A DNA stretch of 45,669 bases, from NCBI GenBank assembly GCA_035292605.1, contig DATDPT010000103.1:1-45669 (forward strand), read 5' to 3'. Of this stretch, positions 1 to 7,591 are shown one piece after another. Source of the stretch: JALYNX01 sp035292605 (GTDB lineage: Bacteria > Actinomycetota > Acidimicrobiia > Spongiisociales > ZC4RG35). The notes beneath the pieces were generated by a model. That model was not told the DNA's origin. It saw only the letters and a program-made list of their open reading frames with translations, and did not search any database. The position numbers and the translations under genes are program-made. The first letter of the stretch is position 1. Each line of letters begins with the position of its first letter.

Positions 1-984
1 CTGGTGTCCTCAGGGGCGGTGGCAGCGGGACTGCCGGTGCTCGGGCTGGACCGCAGACCGAAGGACGTGCCCGGCCTCCAGGTCGCCGCCGCCGTTGGCC
101 AGGGCAGGCTCATGGAGCGCTATTCGGCGTTGTTCGGCGAACGGGGGTTGGTGGTTGGCCAGGTCTTGCTGACCAAGGACCTGCTCGCCAACCGCAGCCA
201 ATACCTGCATGCCCGGGAAGCCCTGGAGAGGATGCTCGCCTTGGGTGTGGTCCCGATCGTCAACGAGAACGACACCGTGGTGGTGGAACGGCTCAGGCTG
301 GGCGACAACGACCGTTTGGCGGCCATCGTCTCTCATCTGGTGTCGGCAGGGATCCTGGTGATCCTCACCGACACCGGTGGCATCTATTCGGCTGATCCCA
401 AGACGGTGGCCGACGCCGAGCTGCTCGGTGCGGTGCGGCCCACGGACGCCGCCCTCGACGTGGTCATTGCCGGCGACCCGGGCCCGTTCGGCTCGGGTGG
501 CGCTGCCACCAAGGTCGCCGCGGCCCGGATGGCGGCGTGGTCGGGGATCCCGACCGTGATCGCCGATGCCCGCGAGAGCGATGTCCTTGCCAGAGCGGTG
601 GCCGGCGAGGAGGTAGGGACTTGGGTGACCCCCCACGCGTCACGGCTCCCGGCCCGCAAGCTTTGGATTGCATTCGGACAGCCCTCCGAGGGCAAGGTCA
701 TGGTCGATCATGGCGCCACCCGCGCCTTGATGGAGGGCGGCAAGTCACTCTTGGCAGTTGGCGTCGCCTCGGTCGATGGCGATTTCGATATCGACGCCGC
801 GGTGGAGGTGTTGGACAACGACGGCCGTCTCATCGGCAAGGGGTTGATGACGATGACGGCAGATCAGGCCCGCCGTTCCATAGGACGTCACAGTTCCGAG
901 GTCGGGGGCGTGGTGATCCATCGTGACGACTTCGTTTTGCTCGTGGCGGATCCCCAAGAGCCGGTCGATAGGCTTGTCCCATGA
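1..984 (+). CDS. proB: Glutamate 5-kinase (5' end outside the window)
   Basis: Phosphorylates L-glutamate to gamma-glutamyl phosphate, the first step of proline synthesis in the cytoplasm. The reading frame is open from base 1; the first visible residues (LVSSGAVAAG) match the early kinase-domain motif, so the N-terminal strand with the nucleotide-binding start is cut off. The GTG at base 4 is therefore not the start. Visible are the VNENDTV substrate segment, the GDNDRLAAIVS block and TDTGGIYSADP, all typical of the amino-acid kinase fold. The last ~100 residues, from ARKLWIAFG on, form a PUA domain, as in full-length ProB. Its stop overlaps the proA start by 4 bp (ATGA), so the two are translationally coupled. 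Identification is by family motifs and is firm. Confidence 0.96.
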   Translation: MVSSGAVAAGLPVLGLDRRPKDVPGLQVAAAVGQGRLMERYSALFGERGLVVGQVLLTKDLLANRSQYLHAREALERMLALGVVPIVNENDTVVVERLRLGDNDRLAAIVSHLVSAGILVILTDTGGIYSADPKTVADAELLGAVRPTDAALDVVIAGDPGPFGSGGAATKVAAARMAAWSGIPTVIADARESDVLARAVAGEEVGTWVTPHASRLPARKLWIAFGQPSEGKVMVDHGATRALMEGGKSLLAVGVASVDGDFDIDAAVEVLDNDGRLIGKGLMTMTADQARRSIGRHSSEVGGVVIHRDDFVLLVADPQEPVDRLVP

Positions 985-2219
985 TCGAGAAGATCGGACA
1001 GCGAGCCCGGGCCGCCTCTCGTGAATTGGCCAGATCCACAGGGGAAGTGCGTCAACGCGCCCTGATCCACATGGCCGATGCCGTCGAAGACTCCAGGTCC
1101 GACCTGCTTGCCGCCAACGAAGCCGATCTTGATCAGGCAGAAATCGAGGGAATCGCTGGTGCCCTCTTGGACCGTCTCCGTCTTACCGAGGCGCGGGTCC
1201 GAGGGATGGCAGCCGGTCTGCGGACGGTGGCCTCCCTGCCCGACCCGGTTGGTCGCGAGACAGGGGGTTGGGTCCTCCACAACGGAATCCGCCTTCATCG
1301 GGTTCGGGTTCCTCTGGGGGTGGTCGCTGTCATCTATGAGGCTCGTCCCAACGTGACAGCCGACGCAGCCGGGCTCTGCATCAAGTCCGGCAATGCGGTG
1401 ATCCTCCGTGGCTCGTCGTATGCGCTCCGGTCCAACAAGGCGATCAGCAGCGCTCTCAGCGCGGCCCTATCGCAAACCGGTCTCCCACCCGACGGGGTGC
1501 AGCTGTTGGAGGACACCTCCCGTGACGGGGCCAGGGCTCTGATGCAGGCCACGGAGTGGGTCGACCTCCTGATCCCGCGCGGAGGACCGGGTTTGATCGA
1601 CGCGGTCCGGGCCGATGCCACGGTGCCGACGGTGATCGATGGCGCCGGCAACTGCCATGTCTACGTTGACTCGGCCGCCGACCTGCACATGGCCCGATCG
1701 GTCGTGGTCAATGCCAAGGTGCAGCGGCCGGGGGTGTGCAATGCGGCCGAGACCCTTCTGGTTCATGAGGCCATTGCCGACCAGTTCCTGGCCGATGTAG
1801 CCAAGGCCCTGCTGGCGGAGGGCGTCGAGTTGAGAGGGGATCCCCGTTCCCGTGAGTTGGTCCCCGAGATGCTCGCCGCAACCGAGGCCGACTGGGCCAC
1901 CGAGTACCTGGATCTGGTGATGGCGGTCCGGGTGGTGCCGGACGTCGATGCGGCGATCGAGCACATCCGGAGATTCGGGACCGGCCACACCGAGGCGATC
2001 GTCACCGAGGACATGGAGGCCGCCGATCGGTTCGTGAGTGGAATTGACACTGCCGTGGTCGCGGTCAATGTCTCGACCCGTTTCACCGACGGCGAAGAGT
2101 TCGGGTTCGGGGCCGAGATCGGGAACTCAACCCAGAAGCTGCACGTGCGGGGCCCCATGGGGCTCGAATCTCTGACCAGTGAGCGCTACGTTCTCTACGG
2201 ATCGGGCCAGGTGCGGTGA
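981..2219 (+). CDS. proA: Gamma-glutamyl phosphate reductase
   Basis: NADPH-dependent reduction of gamma-glutamyl phosphate to glutamate semialdehyde, the second proline step. The 412-residue length is normal for the family. It has the aldehyde-dehydrogenase fold: PLGVVAVIYEARPNVTAD near residue 115, the GNAVILRGSSYA nucleotide region, and the catalytic cysteine in PGVCNAAETLL near residue 253. The C-terminal GFGAEIGNSTQKLHVRGPMG block is diagnostic. The ATG start lies in the proB stop (ATGA), so translation is coupled and the unstable acyl phosphate is probably handed over between the two enzymes (family knowledge). No terminator is obvious before rpsO. Confidence 0.97.
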   Translation: MIEKIGQRARAASRELARSTGEVRQRALIHMADAVEDSRSDLLAANEADLDQAEIEGIAGALLDRLRLTEARVRGMAAGLRTVASLPDPVGRETGGWVLHNGIRLHRVRVPLGVVAVIYEARPNVTADAAGLCIKSGNAVILRGSSYALRSNKAISSALSAALSQTGLPPDGVQLLEDTSRDGARALMQATEWVDLLIPRGGPGLIDAVRADATVPTVIDGAGNCHVYVDSAADLHMARSVVVNAKVQRPGVCNAAETLLVHEAIADQFLADVAKALLAEGVELRGDPRSRELVPEMLAATEADWATEYLDLVMAVRVVPDVDAAIEHIRRFGTGHTEAIVTEDMEAADRFVSGIDTAVVAVNVSTRFTDGEEFGFGAEIGNSTQKLHVRGPMGLESLTSERYVLYGSGQVR

Positions 2220-2225
2220 GGCGGG

Positions 2226-2256
2226 TTACGGCTTGGATGCCCCTACCTGCTAAAGT
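2226..2256 (+). promoter_or_regulatory. Possible rpsO promoter
   Basis: TAAAGT at 2251-2256 fits the TANNNT -10 form seen elsewhere in this window. The best -35-like match, TTACGG at 2226-2231, sits 19 bp upstream and is weak. It would give a leader of about 33 nt before rpsO. Assigned by eye. Confidence 0.3.
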
Positions 2257-2295
2257 TGTGATCGCTCCCCCGGAATCATTCAGGTTTTACGCGCA

Positions 2296-2553
2296 ATGAA
2301 GACAACCACAGAGATCGTCGCCGAATACGGCACCCACCAAAGTGACACCGGCTCGCCGGAGGTTCAGGTGGCGCTCCTCAGCGAGCGGATCAATGAGCTC
2401 ACCGAGCATCTTCGTGAGCACAAGCACGATCACCACAGTCGGCGTGGCCTGCTGATGATGGTCGGCAAGCGCCGCAGACTTCTCGACTACCTCCGCAGGG
2501 AGGATGTCGAGCGTTATCGAAGCCTCATCGCAAAGCTGGGGCTGCGGCGCTAG
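2296..2553 (+). CDS. rpsO: 30S ribosomal protein S15
   Basis: Primary 16S rRNA-binding protein of the small-subunit platform. The 85 residues carry the canonical blocks TGSPEVQVALL, HKHDHHSRRGLL and RRRLLDYLRREDVERY and end in KLGLRR. The usual length is 89; the shortfall is a few N-terminal residues before TTTEIVAEYG. No better in-frame ATG or GTG lies upstream, so this ATG is accepted. It is followed by pnp after 190 bp, the conserved rpsO-pnp order; in several bacteria the two are cotranscribed and the intergenic RNA is cut by RNase III (established knowledge). Confidence 0.96.
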   Translation: MKTTTEIVAEYGTHQSDTGSPEVQVALLSERINELTEHLREHKHDHHSRRGLLMMVGKRRRLLDYLRREDVERYRSLIAKLGLRR

Positions 2554-2592
2554 AGAGGATTCGTGAGCGCGCCTTGCGCAGCTCGCGATAGT

Positions 2593-2699
2593 GGGCCCGA
2601 GGGTCCGCAACAAGAGGTCCCGCCCCAGAGGCCCGGACCAGAAATAGACACTGAGCCTTGTCGGTTGTCAGTGGCGATGTCTCGGAAAACCTGAGACAT
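2593..2699 (+). promoter_or_regulatory. rpsO-pnp intergenic RNA hairpins
   Basis: The leader before pnp has three inverted repeats: GGTCCG (2602-2607) with CGGACC (2634-2639); CACTGA (2649-2654) with TCAGTG (2668-2673); and a clean hairpin at 2677-2699 with 7-bp perfect arms (ATGTCTC/GAGACAT), extendable by two pairs with a 5-nt loop. In other bacteria this region holds the RNase III/PNPase autoregulation site. That role here is inference from position. No U-run follows, so these are not simple terminators. Confidence 0.5.
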
Positions 2700-2743
2700 G
2701 ACTACTGCCAACGGGCGTGGCTCCACGACACAAGGAGCACTTA

Positions 2744-5185
2744 GTGCCCGAAATCTCCGTTACGGGGACCATTGGCGGCAAAGAGTTCGTCCTGAGCACC
2801 GGCAAACTGGCCGGACAGGCGGACGGAGCCGTGGTCGCCCGACTCGGCGGTACCGAAATGTTGGTTACCGCCACCGCAAACAAGACGCTGCGCGAAGGCG
2901 TCGACTTCTTCCCACTCACCGTGGACTTCGAGGAGCGGATGTACGCCGTGGGCAAAATCCCCGGCTCGTTCTTCCGTCGTGAGGGCCGTCCCAGCGAGCA
3001 GGCCATCCTGACCTGTCGTCTCATCGACCGCCCCCTTCGCCCCTCCTTCGCCGAGGGTTATCGCTGCGAGACCCACGTGGTCGTCACCAGCCTCGCCGTC
3101 GATGGCGAGAATCCCTATGACGTCCTCGCACTCAACGGCGCCTCAGCGGCGCTGAGCGTGAGCCCGATCCCGTTCCAGGGCCCCATCGCCGGGGTCCGGG
3201 TCGCCCTCAAGAAGGGTGAATGGGTCCCGTTCCCGACCAGTGCCGACCTCGAGGAGTCGGTCTTCGAGCTCGTGGTCGCCGGAACCCGCAACGAGGCCGG
3301 CGGGATCGACATAATCATGGTCGAGGCTGGCTCGACACCCAACGGTCTGCGACTGATCGCAGACGGCGATGCCCCTTCGGACGAGGCCACCGTGGCCCGC
3401 GGTCTGGAGGAGGCGAAGACCTACATCGGCGAGTCGATCGACCTCCAGAATCAGCTCGTGGCCCAGGTCACGAAGAAGGAAGTCGAATGGCCGGTTGCCG
3501 TCGACTACACGCCTGAGATGTTCGACAGGGTGGAGTCCATCGCTTCCCCCAAGCTCGACTCGGTAGTCACCATCGCCGAGAAGCAGGAGCGCAACGCTGC
3601 CCAGGATGCTGCTCTCGAGGCGACGATGACCGAGTTGGCTCTGGGCGAGGACGACGACGAAGGTCGCGACCAGGCAAAGCGAGCCTTCAAATCGGTTGTG
3701 AAGGATCTGATGCGCAAGCGAGTCGTCGAAGACGGGATACGTCTCGACGGACGCGGCCCCACCGACCTTCGGCCGCTCACCGCCGAAGTCGGAGTGGTCA
3801 AGAGAACCCACGGTTCCGGTCTCTTCCAGAGAGGCGAGACCCAGGTGCTCAACCTGACCACGCTCGGCATGCTGAAGATGGAGCAGATGCTCGACACGCT
3901 GGCCAATGAGGACTCCAAGCGCTACATGCACCACTACAACTTCCCACCTTTCTCCACGGGTGAAGCCGGGTTCATGCGCGGCCCCAAGCGACGTGAGATC
4001 GGTCACGGAGCTCTGGCCGAGAAGGCTGTTCTCCCGGTCATCCCGACCGAGGAAGAGTTCCCTTATGCCCTGAGGCTCGTGTCCGAGGTTCTCTCCTCGA
4101 ACGGGTCGACCTCGATGGCGTCGGTGTGCGCATCGTCGCTATCGCTGATGGACGCCGGGGTTCCGATCGCGGCCGCGGTCGGCGGCATTGCCATGGGACT
4201 CATCCACCGCGACGGCAAATACGTGACCCTCACCGACATTCTGGGGGCAGAGGATGCGCTTGGTGACATGGACTTCAAGGTGGCCGGCACCAGGGATGTG
4301 ATCACTGCGCTCCAACTCGACACCAAGCTCGAGGGTCTTCCCTCCGAGGTCTTGGCAGATGCGCTCGATCAGGCCAAGGTGGCGCGTCTCATCATCCTCG
4401 ACAAGATGGCCGAGGCCATCGCCGAGCCCCGCGCCGAGATGAACGAGTTCGCTCCGCGCATCGAGTCGATCGAGATACCCAAGGACAAGATCGGTGAGGT
4501 CATCGGTCCCAAGGGCGCGGTCATCCGCGAGCTCGAAGAGGTGACCGGAGCCGCCATCGAGATCGAAGAGGCCGACGGCAAGGGCATAGTCAGGATCGCC
4601 TCCTCCGACAGCACCGCTCTCGCGGCCGCCAAGGAGAAGGTGATGCAGATCGCCTTCCCGCCCGAGGTCGAGTTGGGTGCGGAGTACGTGGGCAAGGTGG
4701 TCAACATCACCAAGTTCGGCGCATTCGTCAACATCCTCCCCGGGCGTGACGGCCTGCTCCACATCTCACGTCTCGACGGCTCGACTCGAGTCGAGCGGGT
4801 CGAGGACTACTTGACCGACGGACAGGAGCTCAAGGTGCGGGTGCGTGAGATCGATCGGGGCAAGGTCAGCCTCGAGCTGGTCGAGGCCCTCGAGGGAACC
4901 ACATTGCCCGACTCCGAGCCACCTAGCTCGGGTGGCGGCGATCGCGACCGTGGCCGCGGAGGCTCTGGTGATCGTGATCGGGGCCGTGGTGGCGGTGGCG
5001 ACCGTGATCGGGGTCGGGGCGGTCGTGATAACCGTGACAGCCGTGATCGAAGCCGTGACGACCGGCCGGCTCCTGAGAAGGCACCGGCAGCGGAACCGGC
5101 AGCGGCTCCGGCGGCGGCCGGAAACGAGCGTCGTCGAGTGGCTCAGCCCTTCGACGAGGTTTTCGAGGATCTCAGCAAGAACTGA
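2744..5185 (+). CDS. pnp: Polyribonucleotide nucleotidyltransferase with an Arg/Asp/Gly-rich tail
   Basis: Phosphorolytic 3'-5' exoribonuclease of RNA turnover, a trimer in the cytoplasm. The GTG start is chosen because AAGGAG (2732-2737) lies 6 nt before it and the protein then begins VPEISVTGTIGG; a start 27 nt upstream lacks support. Order of domains: RNase PH 1 (about 1-140), helical linker, RNase PH 2 with RREIGHGALAEKA and the catalytic GDMDFKVAGT, KH with IGEVIGPKG near residue 587, and S1 from about 645. After S1 an 85-residue low-complexity tail repeats GGDRDRGRG-like units and then turns Ala/Pro-rich; it probably aids RNA binding (inference). The family is certain; the 813-residue length is long because of the tail. 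Confidence 0.97.
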   Translation: MPEISVTGTIGGKEFVLSTGKLAGQADGAVVARLGGTEMLVTATANKTLREGVDFFPLTVDFEERMYAVGKIPGSFFRREGRPSEQAILTCRLIDRPLRPSFAEGYRCETHVVVTSLAVDGENPYDVLALNGASAALSVSPIPFQGPIAGVRVALKKGEWVPFPTSADLEESVFELVVAGTRNEAGGIDIIMVEAGSTPNGLRLIADGDAPSDEATVARGLEEAKTYIGESIDLQNQLVAQVTKKEVEWPVAVDYTPEMFDRVESIASPKLDSVVTIAEKQERNAAQDAALEATMTELALGEDDDEGRDQAKRAFKSVVKDLMRKRVVEDGIRLDGRGPTDLRPLTAEVGVVKRTHGSGLFQRGETQVLNLTTLGMLKMEQMLDTLANEDSKRYMHHYNFPPFSTGEAGFMRGPKRREIGHGALAEKAVLPVIPTEEEFPYALRLVSEVLSSNGSTSMASVCASSLSLMDAGVPIAAAVGGIAMGLIHRDGKYVTLTDILGAEDALGDMDFKVAGTRDVITALQLDTKLEGLPSEVLADALDQAKVARLIILDKMAEAIAEPRAEMNEFAPRIESIEIPKDKIGEVIGPKGAVIRELEEVTGAAIEIEEADGKGIVRIASSDSTALAAAKEKVMQIAFPPEVELGAEYVGKVVNITKFGAFVNILPGRDGLLHISRLDGSTRVERVEDYLTDGQELKVRVREIDRGKVSLELVEALEGTTLPDSEPPSSGGGDRDRGRGGSGDRDRGRGGGGDRDRGRGGRDNRDSRDRSRDDRPAPEKAPAAEPAAAPAAAGNERRRVAQPFDEVFEDLSKN

Positions 5186-5204
5186 TCTCCGGGTCTAGTT
5201 GATA

Positions 5205-5231
5205 GGGGGCGGGAGAGATCCCGTCCCCTTT
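5205..5231 (+). terminator. Rho-independent terminator after pnp
   Basis: A 10-bp stem (GGGGGCGGGA with TCCCGTCCCC, one G-U pair) closes a GAGA tetraloop and is followed by TTT. It lies 20 bp after the pnp stop. The facing minus-strand gene ends only 5 bp further on, so read from the other strand it may act weakly, but there is no U-run on that side. Confidence 0.85.
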
Positions 5232-5235
5232 CACG

Positions 5236-6180
5236 TCAGGAGAGCCGCCAGAAGCGCAGATCGGCGATCCGGGTGAAACCGAGCGACGAGTAGAAGCCCA
5301 CGGCATCAAGGCGGTGGTCGTCGGTGATCACTCGCACCTCGGTCACCCCTTCGCCCGACATCCGGGAGAAGGCATATCTCATCAACGCCTGGCCGACGCC
5401 CTGTCTCTGGAAGGCGGGGTCGGTGCCCATGGGCTCGATCTGGGCAATACCCGAAGCGTCCGGCCACCAGATCATGAAAGCGGCGATGGTCCCGTCGGGC
5501 GTCACCGCCACCAGGTCGTGCTTCGCTTCGTAGACCGGGGAGCGCATGAAGCGGAGATAGCGCTCCAAATGGTCGGCCGGTTCCATCGTCGACTTGAAAG
5601 CGGCGTGAGAGGCGCGGCGACGACGGTCGGCTTCCTCCTCGCCGCTGAGGGATCGAAGCTCCAAGCCTGGTGCAGCGATGGGGGAGGCGTCCTCGGTGGT
5701 GATCTGATAGGTGAACACCGGCCCTTCCGTCCCGGCCACCTCGTACCCGCCGGCCGCGAGCTCGGTCTCGAGGGCATGATCCAAAGTCGATACAAAGCCA
5801 ACCCTGGCATCCGGGCCGAGCTGATCCTGACCCCACTCCAGCAATGGCATCGGCGACACCTCGGGAACGCAAAACGCGGCGATCTCATGGTTGTTGGCGT
5901 CGAGGACCACGAATCCCCTGCCCTCCTCGAGCCAATAGGTGACGGCCCCTTCGGTGCGGGGGTCGCTGTGATAGGCCCACCAGGCGAGGTCACCGGGATG
6001 AATTGCATAACGAGGTCCGTTGTGCCCGATCGCCTGGCTCAGAATCGCCTGCATCCGTTCTAGGTCGGGCGGATTCTTCGGCGAGACCTGGGAGGGGGCC
6101 ACGTCGGGAACGATAGGGCTGACATGTGTCGTTACACCCGAATCGGCCGTTTCACGTCGTACAATCGAAGGTGTCCGCAT
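5236..6180 (-). CDS. GNAT-family N-acetyltransferase (tandem type)
   Basis: An acetyl-CoA-dependent transferase of unknown substrate. The C-terminal half has the GNAT motif A in the stretch IEPMGTDPAFQRQGVGQALM, with the Q/RxxGxG/A acetyl-CoA loop RQGVGQA, followed by GFYSSLGF, a standard motif B. The N-terminal half (HPGDLAWWAY, FVVLDANNHEIAAF) looks like a degenerate second GNAT fold. The start is uncertain: the longest frame begins only 16 bp from the divergent start codon at 6197, leaving no room for promoters, so the Met at 6054, just before MQAILSQAIG, may be the true start. It ends against the pnp terminator. Confidence 0.8.
   Translation of the reverse strand: MRTPSIVRRETADSGVTTHVSPIVPDVAPSQVSPKNPPDLERMQAILSQAIGHNGPRYAIHPGDLAWWAYHSDPRTEGAVTYWLEEGRGFVVLDANNHEIAAFCVPEVSPMPLLEWGQDQLGPDARVGFVSTLDHALETELAAGGYEVAGTEGPVFTYQITTEDASPIAAPGLELRSLSGEEEADRRRRASHAAFKSTMEPADHLERYLRFMRSPVYEAKHDLVAVTPDGTIAAFMIWWPDASGIAQIEPMGTDPAFQRQGVGQALMRYAFSRMSGEGVTEVRVITDDHRLDAVGFYSSLGFTRIADLRFWRLS
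6160..6165 (+). promoter_or_regulatory. Possible -10 box for the membrane-protein gene
   Basis: TACAAT, a near-consensus -10 hexamer, lies 31 bp before the ATG at 6197. No clear -35 is present 16-18 bp upstream. It overlaps the 5' end of the longest reading of the divergent GNAT gene, which argues that the GNAT gene starts further in. Confidence 0.35.
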
Positions 6181-6196
6181 CAGGGAGGGCCCGGTT

Positions 6197-6889
6197 ATGG
6201 CAATGGAGGCGCAAGGGGTCGTTCACATGAGGGGCGACACCTCACAGACCATCGTGGTTCAGGTATTCGCCGATGCCGATCGTCTTCGACTTCTCTCGGG
6301 AAACGAGCTGATTGGCGAATGGCCGGTGTCAGGCTTGGGGATTCACGCACTTCAGGAAGGTTTTGCCATCCGGGCCGAAGGCGAGGAGCTGGTCCTCAAG
6401 ACCGACAACGATGTGGCTCTGGCCGAGGAGCTAGGGCTGCTCACTTCTTCACCGCGGCTCGCACGCAAGGTCGCTGCGTCGCACAACCCGGACCAACCAC
6501 AGCCCGAGCCCGAGCCGAAGGCCCCCAAGTCCAACCTCGCGGCCATCGCCTTCGCCCTGGGAGGCGTCTTGGTGCTGGCAGGTGGGGCCTTCCTCCAAGC
6601 GGCTCCCAGTGTCGCCGGCTCGGGCAGCGAGCCTCTCGGTCCGTTTCGGCTGGTCTTCATGATCGGCGGCCTCTTGATGGTGGCGGTGGCATACCTTCTC
6701 AGTCGCAGCGTCAGGTGGGCGCAGATCGCGGCGGTGCTGGCGCTATTGGGCTTGATCGTCGTCTTCGTCCTCGCCGTCCAAGACGTTGCGCCCGATGCCA
6801 ACGATCTGATGGCATATGGCTTTCTTGCCGGTGGGATCGTGGTCGGGGTGTCGGTGTTGTTCAGCGGGACCCTGGGCGGAGAAGGGTAG
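6197..6889 (+). CDS. Membrane protein with an N-terminal PH-like domain
   Basis: Not assigned to a named family. The ATG follows a GGGAGGG ribosome site by 8 nt. Residues 1-95 are soluble and contain DADRLRLLSGNELIGEWPV and a Glu-Gly turn, a pattern shared with the small protein encoded at 19504-19815; residues 96-110 are a Pro/Glu/Lys linker; then come four hydrophobic helices (about 114-133, 152-172, 176-195 and 205-225). The gene once stood directly upstream of the glycosylase gene, since its last 63 bp and the following intergenic sequence recur just before that gene. A cytoplasmic PH-like domain plus membrane anchor suggests a scaffold or sensor, which is inference only. Confidence 0.75.
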   Translation: MAMEAQGVVHMRGDTSQTIVVQVFADADRLRLLSGNELIGEWPVSGLGIHALQEGFAIRAEGEELVLKTDNDVALAEELGLLTSSPRLARKVAASHNPDQPQPEPEPKAPKSNLAAIAFALGGVLVLAGGAFLQAAPSVAGSGSEPLGPFRLVFMIGGLLMVAVAYLLSRSVRWAQIAAVLALLGLIVVFVLAVQDVAPDANDLMAYGFLAGGIVVGVSVLFSGTLGGEG

Positions 6890-6920
6890 AGCGCCGGTAG
6901 CGTCGGGCCAGTGCCCGAAC
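6827..6920 (+). repeat. 94-bp direct repeat, copy 1
   Basis: Identical over all 94 bases to 7498-7591. It covers the last 63 bp of the membrane-protein gene, its stop, the short intergenic spacer and the first 10 bases of a glycosylase gene (GTGCCCGAAC). Homology stops abruptly on the right, after this decanucleotide. Confidence 0.97.
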
Positions 6921-7497
6921 ATTCAAATACACGAGCCTCCGGCCAACTCCAGCTCCTTCCGGATTGGCTCACGACCCTGTTGTTCGACCTCAAGCTTGAT
7001 ACACACCGGAGCGTCGACAACGAACCCACCAGCGAACTGTGTGTATCGCACGCCTAGGCACGGCTCGAAGGTGACCTTCTCGTGGCCTACGTCATCCAAC
7101 GTCTTAGCTGTATCCAGTCGTTGGAAGTCAGTCTGCCCGTATATCAAGCGCGCTGTGCCGCCGACTCCGTCGATCACTCGCAGGGTGACGGCCTCCGGGC
7201 CGAAGATTGTGGTGGGGAACTTGATCGGGTTCAAGCCGTCGCTGAGATTGATATCTGCTTCTCGAGGATCGAGTGCTCCGGCCATTGTCACGGGGCCGAG
7301 ATTGAACGCTTGGAACCCAGCTACTCCCAGCTCATCAAATCTGGCGATCGCTTCATCGCACTCGACCAGATGGGTCTCCGGCTCGGCAGATCTGGAGCAT
7401 GCCACAAGGCTCGCGACGAGCACGACGTGAATCCACATGGGCTTAATCACAATATGAATGCGGTGAAGGTACTCCTCGGGTCGAAGACGGCTTCATC
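6921..7497. other. 577-bp inserted segment between the direct repeats
   Basis: The segment separates the two 94-bp repeats and holds essentially one gene, whose stop codon lies 2 bp inside the left edge. It looks visibly less GC-rich than its flanks. No transposase, terminal inverted repeat or integrase-type site can be seen at the edges. Whether it came by recombination between related alleles, by capture, or is a collapsed assembly cannot be decided from the sequence. Confidence 0.7.
6923..7450 (-). CDS. Small secreted lipoprotein of unknown function
   Basis: 175 residues with a lipoprotein signal: a basic start (MIKPMW), a hydrophobic core and the lipobox LVAC with the lipidated Cys at residue 18. 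The mature part has three further Cys and no family I recognise; it is probably a compact globular domain on the outer face of the membrane. The GTG at 7450 is preferred over the ATG at 7438 because it supplies the Lys expected ahead of the signal core. No clear ribosome site is visible. The gene fills the inserted segment between the 94-bp repeats, reads against both flanking genes, and seems to be a recent arrival. Confidence 0.65.
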   Translation of the reverse strand: MIKPMWIHVVLVASLVACSRSAEPETHLVECDEAIARFDELGVAGFQAFNLGPVTMAGALDPREADINLSDGLNPIKFPTTIFGPEAVTLRVIDGVGGTARLIYGQTDFQRLDTAKTLDDVGHEKVTFEPCLGVRYTQFAGGFVVDAPVCIKLEVEQQGREPIRKELELAGGSCI

Positions 7498-7591
7498 GCC
7501 GGTGGGATCGTGGTCGGGGTGTCGGTGTTGTTCAGCGGGACCCTGGGCGGAGAAGGGTAGAGCGCCGGTAGCGTCGGGCCAGTGCCCGAAC
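7498..7591 (+). repeat. 94-bp direct repeat, copy 2
   Basis: Identical to 6827-6920. Just upstream of this copy, TTC ATC GCC replaces TTT CTT GCC of copy 1, so the two junctions differ in a codon-like way (Phe-Ile-Ala against Phe-Leu-Ala), as if this copy were the 3' end of a slightly diverged allele. It continues without a break into the glycosylase gene. Confidence 0.95.

Noticed and set aside
3143..4006. 287-codon minus-strand frame over pnp
   Set aside because: Antisense to conserved PNPase sequence; no family features.
5236..6180. Start of the GNAT gene at 6180 as certain
   Set aside because: It would leave 16 bp to the divergent start and overlap a likely -10 box; kept as the outer limit only.
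6921..7497. Insert as an integron cassette or MITE
   Set aside because: No attC-like or terminal inverted repeats are seen at the edges, and the flanking repeat is 94 bp long.
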